Source: Clostridiales bacterium (lineage in GTDB: Bacteria; Bacillota; Clostridia; Lachnospirales; WQUN01). Taken from it: a DNA stretch of 32,411 nucleotides. Below are positions 25,923 through 31,512 of the stretch, piece by piece. The notes below the pieces were generated by a model that saw only the letters and a list, made by a program, of their open reading frames with translations, was not told the DNA's origin and searched no databases. Numbering within the stretch: position 1 is the stretch's first letter; the number at the start of each line of letters is the position of its first letter. The stretch is from positions 1 to 32,411 of the forward strand of contig JAISWZ010000243.1 of assembly GCA_031270945.1 (NCBI GenBank), given 5' to 3'. A program made the translations under genes and the position numbers.

Positions 25923-27155
25923 ATGAGCGACTCTCTTGAATGCTTTAACCAGGCGCGCTCAAATTTGGAGATAGATCTTAGGAAAGTGCTAGAGACTTCA
26001 TGGCGCGAGCTGGGAGAGCATGGGCGCTGCGCCTTGCTTGACGCCTTTTGCGAAGGGGCTGTGCCGCTTTCAAACTTCGCTGAGTCCATATGCGCCATGG
26101 CTGAGAACAACGCCAGGGGCGAAAACATGCAGGTGCAAGTGCCAACAAGCCCTTTTAGGCTAGTTGCCGCAGACAAGGCGGATGGGTTGAAGCTGAGGCT
26201 TGGCCAGATCAGGGAGTGGCATGGAAAGCAGGGCGGCCATCGGGAGCAGACGGCGGATCCTTTGAAGCTTTTTGGCGGGGATTTTTTGGCTGAGAGCGAA
26301 AGCGGGATGTCGGATAACAAGGTAAGGGCAAAGAGGCTTCTGGGTGTCAAAGGCAACATTGACATAGCCACCAAGGAAATTGACAAGGCGGTAATGAGCC
26401 TCTCGGACATAAAGGGAGACATTTACATTGACTGCATGAAGTCGGGGGCGCTCTTTGGAGATTCTGACATTGGAATTGGCAGCCCGCCTTTGATATTGGC
26501 GTCGCTTTCAGCGCCGCCTATGCTTGAAGCGCCTGGGGAGGCCATGGCGCCTGTCTTGGAGCAATCGGGCAACGCTGAGATGAATCTTGGTTCAAGCAAT
26601 GCCGAGATGAATCTTTATGAAAACATCCAAGAGCTTTTGCAGGAGTCCATTGACGAGAGCAGGCTGGCTAGGGAAAGCGCTTTGGAGACCGGGCAAGGGA
26701 TTGCGGCAAGTTTAGACGGGGCGGAAGAGATGCTGAAGAAGCTGAGCTCTGGACAGGACAGCGCAAACAGGAGCATGCAAAATTTGTACAACAGGCTGGC
26801 TGACTTTGAGACCAGGCTCGCGCAGAGGGACTTCACCGACATGCTTCACGCCTTCGCCAACTTCCAGTCCATGTGGTGGATATGCCAGAACCAGCCGAAG
26901 AGCGGCCATTACAACATTTCAAACATAATCACCAACTTTATTGAGCGGTTTTTGATGTCAGTGTCAAAGGTAGGGCTTCGAGCGGTAAGGCCTTCGATAG
27001 GGGCGGAGTTCAACCCTGAGTACCATGAGGCGGACACGGAGCCAGAGCCAGGCGAGAGGCACAAGATAGCGGAGGTGAAGGCTGACGGTTTCACCTTCAA
27101 CAACCTGCTTGTGCTCAAGCCGTATGTGAAGATAATGCGGGAGGAAGCTCCATGA
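25923..27155 (+). CDS. Protein with GrpE-like C-terminus (B)
   Basis: This is a second probable exchange-factor-like protein, about 410 aa. The N-terminal 150 residues are of unknown type. The middle (about 150-240) is Gly/Ser/Ala/Pro-rich with the repeated phrase NAEMNL, and there is a short helical region before the C-terminal domain. Residues of about 280-410 match the C-terminus of the preceding gene: YNRLADFETRLAQRDF, then the GrpE-head pattern FNPEYHEADTE, IAEVKADGFTFNNLLV and KPYVKI. ATG 25923 follows AAAGGGGTGAG; the longer TTG-start frame from 25896 is not supported. Its stop codon overlaps the next ATG in ATGA, so it is translationally coupled to the divergent Hsp70-like gene. This coupling supports a physical partnership. 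Confidence 0.8.
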   Translation: MSDSLECFNQARSNLEIDLRKVLETSWRELGEHGRCALLDAFCEGAVPLSNFAESICAMAENNARGENMQVQVPTSPFRLVAADKADGLKLRLGQIREWHGKQGGHREQTADPLKLFGGDFLAESESGMSDNKVRAKRLLGVKGNIDIATKEIDKAVMSLSDIKGDIYIDCMKSGALFGDSDIGIGSPPLILASLSAPPMLEAPGEAMAPVLEQSGNAEMNLGSSNAEMNLYENIQELLQESIDESRLARESALETGQGIAASLDGAEEMLKKLSSGQDSANRSMQNLYNRLADFETRLAQRDFTDMLHAFANFQSMWWICQNQPKSGHYNISNIITNFIERFLMSVSKVGLRAVRPSIGAEFNPEYHEADTEPEPGERHKIAEVKADGFTFNNLLVLKPYVKIMREEAP

Positions 27156-28945
27156 ACACATTGGGCTTGGATTTTGGCGTAGCGTTTTGCGCCTCGGCCT
27201 TGCTGGAGTCTGGTGAGATCTCTGTGGACTTCAGGCGAACAGAGATCTTTCGCAGCAAAAACAGGTATCAAATCAAGAGCGACTCGCATAGCGAAAGCCT
27301 GTCCGAGTTCGGCTGGGCCGCCAACTCAATGTTGGCGGGCCCGGCAAAGAGCGCTGGAGCAGCTGGATATAACAGCATGTCTGAGCTGGACAAGGCAAGC
27401 ATATGCGACAGCGCCAGGCGCGCTTTGCTTAGGCGGATCATTCTCGACCAGGATCTGGACTATGGCGAGGAGAACAGGATTGGGCTGGCGGTTCCGGACG
27501 CATGGGGGCTTGAAGAGAAGCGGCATGCGCTTTTGATGATGAAAGAAATCGGACAGCCCCACGTCTTATTAATTGGAGTGGCCGAAGCGGCCGCCAGGGC
27601 GTTCTTGAATGAGAATGAAGGGTTTGGCGGGCGCTTGCTGATCATTGACTTTGGCGCTCATGAGGTCAGGCTTGCGTTGGCGGATGTTCAGGGCGGGAAA
27701 TTTGGCGTTGTTGGCAAATCAATAGAAGGCAAAGGATCCCTTGATTTCGAGCATGATTTGGCTGAGCGGATAGGCGTTGACAAGGCTGTTTTCAGGGATG
27801 CCTGGGAAAAGGCTGTAGAGAAAAGCGAGTTTTATGCCAAGCTCAGGCTTTACGCCATCAACCCCTTGACAGTGGATGGCGAGCAAGCGCTTGTTGTTGG
27901 AAGTGCGCATGTTAAGTACAGCGACATGCAGGCGTCTTATGACGCTACTCTAGGAGAGGCGCTGGCCTACGCGTTCAAGGCAATAGGTGCGCCTTCTGGA
28001 GACATAAAGGTGCTCGCAGTTGGCGGGATGCACGATTTCCCTCTTGCCGTGAAACAAATGAGAAGCCTCATGAAAAGCGGGATTGGGCTGGCCGATTCGA
28101 GATTTGCCGAGATCAGCGAGCAAAGATGGGCTGTTGCCTACGGCGCCGCTATCGCGGCCAGCGAGTGGGATGGAAAGGCTGTACCGCTCGAGGTTGAAAA
28201 GATAGTGGCGGTGAAGCCGAAAGAGGCGGAGAAGCCGATAGAGGCTGGGAAGCCGTTAGGGGCCGGAAAGCCTGATGCTGCAAAGCAAAAAGAAGGCGGT
28301 CCGGAAGGGTATGCTAGCGTGGAAGACCAGAGCCAGGCGGCTTCTAGGGCGCAGGAGCGTGTTCAGGAGCAGCCTAAGGCGGTTTCATCTCAAGGATCGG
28401 ATCAAAAGTCAGATCAAAAGCGGGCCGGATCTGTCAGGACGGAAGAGTATGGGGCCGCAAAGAAGCAGGAACCCGATCCAAGACAGGGAAGGCTGTCGCC
28501 AGGGGCTACCAAGTATGTATTGCCCAAGCCAGCCAAGCAAGAAGAACCAGCGCCAATACGGCAAGAGCCAGATCCAATGCGGCATGATGGATTCCCTGAC
28601 TACGAAAAGGACAAACGGGCCTTGACCGGAAGAAGGGCTGTTATAAATAGCGACTCAGTCATATCTATTGTAATATACCGCCCCTATCTGACAAATGACG
28701 GACGGATTGAGATCAGGGAAGAGCTTGTCCCGCCATCGGAAAGAAACAAGTCGAAAGCTTTCACAAGCATGCCTGTGGCTGTAGACAGAAGCGTTGAGCT
28801 GGATATTCAAGGCGTCAGGCATACGGAGCAGGTTGCGGTGGAAGGAGAGTACATCATTTCCGTCAACAAGGAGGGAAGGTCAGCAACCCTGGGATTCAGG
28901 AAATATGGCGAGCGCGAGTTCTCGTTTGAAAGGACGATTGTGTAA
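27152..28945 (+). CDS. Divergent Hsp70-like protein, probable pseudo-ATPase with extra C-terminal domain
   Basis: This 597-aa protein has an Hsp70/actin-type N-terminal fold and degraded nucleotide motifs. Phosphate-1 is LGLDFGVAF at 3-11. The phosphate-2 loop reads IIDFGAHEVRLAL, having lost the GGGT core. The adenosine motif is LAVGGMHDFP, and VAYGAAIAAS closes the ATPase-like domain at about residue 350. A linker of about 140 residues, rich in Lys, Glu, Gln and Pro, follows. A C-terminal domain of about 110 residues (from about 490) is predicted to be beta-rich and contains VISIVIYRPYL and YIISVNKEGRSATLGF. It starts inside the stop of the GrpE-like B gene (ATGA). The substitutions suggest a regulatory or scaffold role without normal ATP hydrolysis. 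No family was recognised for the C-terminal domain. Confidence 0.78.
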   Translation: MNTLGLDFGVAFCASALLESGEISVDFRRTEIFRSKNRYQIKSDSHSESLSEFGWAANSMLAGPAKSAGAAGYNSMSELDKASICDSARRALLRRIILDQDLDYGEENRIGLAVPDAWGLEEKRHALLMMKEIGQPHVLLIGVAEAAARAFLNENEGFGGRLLIIDFGAHEVRLALADVQGGKFGVVGKSIEGKGSLDFEHDLAERIGVDKAVFRDAWEKAVEKSEFYAKLRLYAINPLTVDGEQALVVGSAHVKYSDMQASYDATLGEALAYAFKAIGAPSGDIKVLAVGGMHDFPLAVKQMRSLMKSGIGLADSRFAEISEQRWAVAYGAAIAASEWDGKAVPLEVEKIVAVKPKEAEKPIEAGKPLGAGKPDAAKQKEGGPEGYASVEDQSQAASRAQERVQEQPKAVSSQGSDQKSDQKRAGSVRTEEYGAAKKQEPDPRQGRLSPGATKYVLPKPAKQEEPAPIRQEPDPMRHDGFPDYEKDKRALTGRRAVINSDSVISIVIYRPYLTNDGRIEIREELVPPSERNKSKAFTSMPVAVDRSVELDIQGVRHTEQVAVEGEYIISVNKEGRSATLGFRKYGEREFSFERTIV

Positions 28946-28961
28946 TTGATGCAGAAGGAAG

Positions 28962-28996
28962 TTGCGAGGGCTGTCCAAACATGATATAATATGTTT
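28962..28996 (+). promoter_or_regulatory. Promoter inside a palindrome downstream of the Hsp70-like gene
   Basis: TTGCGA (28962-28967) is separated by 17 nt from TATAAT (28985-28990). The -10 box is enclosed by the inverted repeat AAACAT (28977-28982) and ATGTTT (28991-28996), a good place for a repressor. The first 670 nt downstream hold no gene and end in the hairpin at 29672, so it may drive a non-coding RNA. Confidence 0.5.
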
Positions 28997-29076
28997 CGAT
29001 TGAGAAGCGAGAGGATTTGGGAAGGCAGCGCTGGGCGCTGGGGTTTGATGCTTGGAAGACAGGACGGGATAGGACA

Positions 29077-29156
29077 GTAAAGCAAAGCAAAGCAAAGCAA
29101 AGCAAAGCAAAGTAAAGTAAAGTAAAGTAAAGTAAAGTAAAGTAAAGTAAAGTAAA
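29077..29156. repeat. 80-bp pentanucleotide microsatellite
   Basis: Sixteen uninterrupted 5-bp units occur: one GTAAA, six GCAAA and nine GTAAA. The clean split into two blocks indicates expansion by slippage after a C/T change. Confidence 0.95.
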
Positions 29157-29185
29157 GGGAAAGTTAAGACGCAGCCGGACGGTTT

Positions 29186-29460
29186 AAGGCAGAAGATGAG
29201 ATTTGAGCTTGGGATTGGTTTGGAAGAACCAGGGATATCAGAAGACAGGCGCAACGCGCTTACAAATGCTTTTGACCTTGGGGTTTAGGCGTTTGAATAG
29301 AGCGATAATTGTTTGAAAGACGAAAATCGAAAGAAAATCAGTAAACTGGATGGTTTTAAGGCAGAAGATGAGATTTGAGCTTGAGATTGGTTTGGAAGAA
29401 CCAGGGATATCAGAAGACAGGCGCAACGCGCTTACAAATGCTTTTGACTTTAGGGTTTAG
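29186..29460. repeat. Pair of 103-bp near-identical direct repeats
   Basis: Copies at 29186-29288 and 29358-29460 differ at only three positions and are separated by 69 bp. Sequence just before each copy (C-GGA-GGTTT) is also alike. No open frame or transposase is present. The insides contain GCGCAACGCGC, a small palindrome. Confidence 0.92.
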
Positions 29461-29671
29461 CATCAAGACAGCTGACAATTAGAAGATATACAAGCATGTA
29501 AGTATGCAAGCTTTGCGAATCGGTATCTAGCGAAAACGATGGCGAGATTTGACGAATCTGATTGCGGCGAATCGAAAGACATAGAAAAATGCTTGCAAGC
29601 GAGTTAAGCAATGGCTAAATGCGATCTGCCAGAATTTTACTTAGAAAACGTAAGCACGTGTTTAGGTTTTA
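29461..29671. other. Non-coding stretch within the 28.9-30.0 kb gap
   Basis: I see no gene here, and no frame with a ribosome binding site. Together with the microsatellite, the 103-bp repeats, the hairpin at 29672 and the iterons, it makes a 1,060-bp non-coding interval that splits the chaperone cluster into two parts. Confidence 0.5.
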
Positions 29672-29701
29672 AAGAGCGAAAAGTCCATTCTTTTCGCTCT
29701 T
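29672..29701 (+). terminator. 12-bp hairpin, possible terminator
   Basis: AAGAGCGAAAAG (29672-29683) and CTTTTCGCTCTT (29690-29701) are perfect inverted copies around TCCATT. Few T follow on either strand, so efficiency is uncertain. It could end a transcript from the promoter at 28962. Confidence 0.6.
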
Positions 29702-29801
29702 GTAGCATATCATAGCATAATCATAGAAAATTGCTGGAAATAGGCGTGTCCAGGGCATGAATCCGTTGCCCTATTGCGCTTGTTTCCAACTGCAAGTTTG
29801 A

Positions 29802-29865
29802 TTTAACGATACTTTCGGTAACGACACTTTCGGTTTAACGATACTTTCGGTTTAACGATACTGCC
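29802..29865. repeat. 17-bp iterons upstream of leader C
   Basis: TTTAACGATACTTTCGG occurs perfectly at 29802-29818 and 29834-29850. A 15-bp version with one change lies at 29819-29833 and a truncated copy at 29851-29865. They are head to tail and directly upstream of the third inverted-repeat element. They could be binding sites for a regulator. TAACGATA also recurs inside the downstream hairpin arm. Confidence 0.85.
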
Positions 29866-29870
29866 ATTCT

Positions 29871-29982
29871 TTACTGACGAGCGATCAAATGTGGAATTTT
29901 CTTATCGTTGCCCGCCTCAGAAGCCAGTCGGGCCGCTTCCGCTAACGATAAGAAAATTCTAAATCACACCACTCGTCAGCTT
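29871..29982 (+). promoter_or_regulatory. Structured leader / nested inverted repeat C
   Basis: Outer arms CTGACGAG (29874-29881) and CTCGTCAG (29972-29979) enclose a perfect 16-bp pair, GAATTTTCTTATCGTT (29894-29909) with AACGATAAGAAAATTC (29944-29959). This encloses a small stem, GCCCG with CGGGC (29910-29914, 29929-29933). The outer arms match the CTGRYGAG arms of the elements at 18413 and 23807. It ends 23 nt before the start codon at 30006. Confidence 0.75.
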
Positions 29983-30005
29983 AATGTTGCTTTCAGGGGG
30001 GCGGC

Positions 30006-30851
30006 ATGGACGAATACATAGGCAACTTAATCAAGAACCAGTTTGATATATTGGGCAATGGAACGCCTGAAGAAAAGCGAAAGGTTGCGCTGGCTACTGC
30101 TTCATACCTGGTAGGGTTTGCGGGCGAGCAAGGGAAAGCTGGGATTCAGGCGGAAGAATGGGGCTTTTTGGCCAACATAGGAATCGGCATGGCGGGGTTT
30201 GATCCAAAGGAGCATGCGTCAATAGCTGACGCTCTCAAGAAGGAGCTTGCCAGGCTGGGGGAAGAGGCGAAAGAGCTTGCGGATGAGAATGAGGCGGCAA
30301 CAAAGCTCACAGCCTTTTTGGGGGATGTGAAAGAAGCCAAGGCAGACGCGGAGTTGGCCAGGAAAGCGTCAGGGGTTTCCGGGGCAACCGACATTTTGGA
30401 GAAATATAATAAGGCCAAAGAGGATTACGAGAAGATCGGGAATGGAAGCGCAATGATAAAGTCGGCTGAGGCCGCCACAAAGGCCATGGAGGATAACGCA
30501 GGGAGACTGTTGGATGCCGCCAAGCTTTTGACTGGGATACTGGACACGTGTCTGGATGATTTGGAAGACAGCGAAGGGAAGATCAGAGCCAAGGTGGAAT
30601 CGCTTGGAAAGCTGAGCGACGATCTGCCCGGGCTTGAAGAAAAGTACAAAGAAGACCTGGCTTTGGCCATGGAGATAGAGAAGGTGTTAAGTAACATGGG
30701 ATTGAAAGTAACGCAAGATATAGGGGTTAGCGTTGACGCTGTCTTTTCGGCGCACAGCAAGGCTTCGAAGGATTGCTCGGAGCTGTTTGCAAAGGTAACG
30801 GAAGAGCTGAACAAACGGAAAAGTGCGACAGCAGTTCGCCAAACGCCATGA
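30006..30851 (+). CDS. Helical protein of unknown function (281 aa)
   Basis: I do not recognise a family. The sequence is Ala/Glu/Lys/Leu-rich and predicted to be nearly all alpha helix. It has a small N-terminal segment with conserved-looking aromatic and Gly positions (YLVGFAGEQGK, EEWGFLANIGIGMAGFDPKEHASIADALK), then long amphipathic helices from about 80 to 270 with heptad-like spacing. No signal peptide or membrane segment is seen. The ATG follows CAGGGGGCGGC. Its TGA overlaps the ATG of the radical SAM gene, so the two proteins are probably made in fixed ratio. It is the first gene after the third leader element, which ties it to the Hsp70 cluster. Confidence 0.85.
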   Translation: MDEYIGNLIKNQFDILGNGTPEEKRKVALATASYLVGFAGEQGKAGIQAEEWGFLANIGIGMAGFDPKEHASIADALKKELARLGEEAKELADENEAATKLTAFLGDVKEAKADAELARKASGVSGATDILEKYNKAKEDYEKIGNGSAMIKSAEAATKAMEDNAGRLLDAAKLLTGILDTCLDDLEDSEGKIRAKVESLGKLSDDLPGLEEKYKEDLALAMEIEKVLSNMGLKVTQDIGVSVDAVFSAHSKASKDCSELFAKVTEELNKRKSATAVRQTP

Positions 30852-31426
30852 TTAGGCTATATATGACCCATGAGGGAACGGAGGCCCTGGGGCCTGGGAT
30901 CCGGTACGCCGTATGGACGCAAGGGTGCCTGAAGAGGTGCCCGGGCTGCATATCCCCGAAGTCTAGAGATCTGGACGGCGGGTACGAGATGGATGAACTG
31001 TTGCTGGCGCAGGAAATATTGGAGAGCGAAGCTTCGGGGATAACAATTTCCGGCGGGGAGCCGTTTTTGCAGGCTGAGGCGCTATGCTCTATGATTAGAG
31101 AAGTGCGGAAAGTTCGGGACTTGGGGGTTTGCCTTTACACTGGAAACCTGATGGAAGAGATAAGCGGTGAATGGGAAAGCCAGTTGCTGGAGCTGGTTGA
31201 TGTGCTGATTGACGGCCCCTACATGGAAGAGCTCAACGATGGCGCGGGCTTGAGAGGATCAAGCAACCAGCGCGTCTTTGACCTGACGGGACGCTACGCA
31301 TCTGAGATGCACATGTACGGGGCGCAAGGCAGAAAAACTGAAATTTACTTGAGCGTTGATGGGAGCGCTACGATTGTGGGGATACCGCCGGTTGGGATGC
31401 AAGGCAAGGTTTGGCAGGTTGAATAA
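30848..31426 (+). CDS. NrdG-like radical SAM activating protein
   Basis: This is a 192-aa radical S-adenosylmethionine protein with a single [4Fe-4S] cluster. The cluster motif CLKRCPGC (CX3CX2C) is in the N-terminal third, GGEPFLQ is the SAM-binding motif, and LIDGPYMEEL and GLRGSSNQRV match the C-terminal half of anaerobic ribonucleotide reductase activases. This family normally makes a glycyl radical on a partner enzyme. No NrdD or other glycyl radical enzyme is in the window, and the gene is coupled by ATGA overlap to the 281-aa helical protein. I choose ATG 30848 because the longer frame lies wholly inside the preceding gene and because homologs begin close to this point. A different substrate is likely, so the name nrdG is not assigned. 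Confidence 0.88.
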   Translation: MIRLYMTHEGTEALGPGIRYAVWTQGCLKRCPGCISPKSRDLDGGYEMDELLLAQEILESEASGITISGGEPFLQAEALCSMIREVRKVRDLGVCLYTGNLMEEISGEWESQLLELVDVLIDGPYMEELNDGAGLRGSSNQRVFDLTGRYASEMHMYGAQGRKTEIYLSVDGSATIVGIPPVGMQGKVWQVE

Positions 31427-31478
31427 AAGGCAAGGTTTGGCGGGTTGAATAAAAGGCAAGATTTGGCGGGTTGAATAA
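31401..31478. repeat. Three 26-bp tandem copies of the radical SAM gene's 3' end
   Basis: Units at 31401-31426, 31427-31452 and 31453-31478 have the form AAGGCAAG-TTTGGC-GGTTGAATAA. The first is the coding end of the radical SAM gene, including its stop codon. The second and third are non-coding duplicates with one and two changes. Confidence 0.92.
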
Positions 31479-31512
31479 AAAAAGATCTGGGTTTGGCTGA
31501 AAGGAGCAAGGC

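Noticed and set aside
29802..29982. Plasmid-type replication origin based on iterons and hairpin
   Set aside because: No replication initiator or partition gene is present and the surroundings are chromosomal. A regulatory role fits the position better.
30848..31426. Assignment as nrdG
   Set aside because: Motifs fit the family, but no nrdD is visible and the gene is coupled to an unrelated helical protein, so substrate identity is open.
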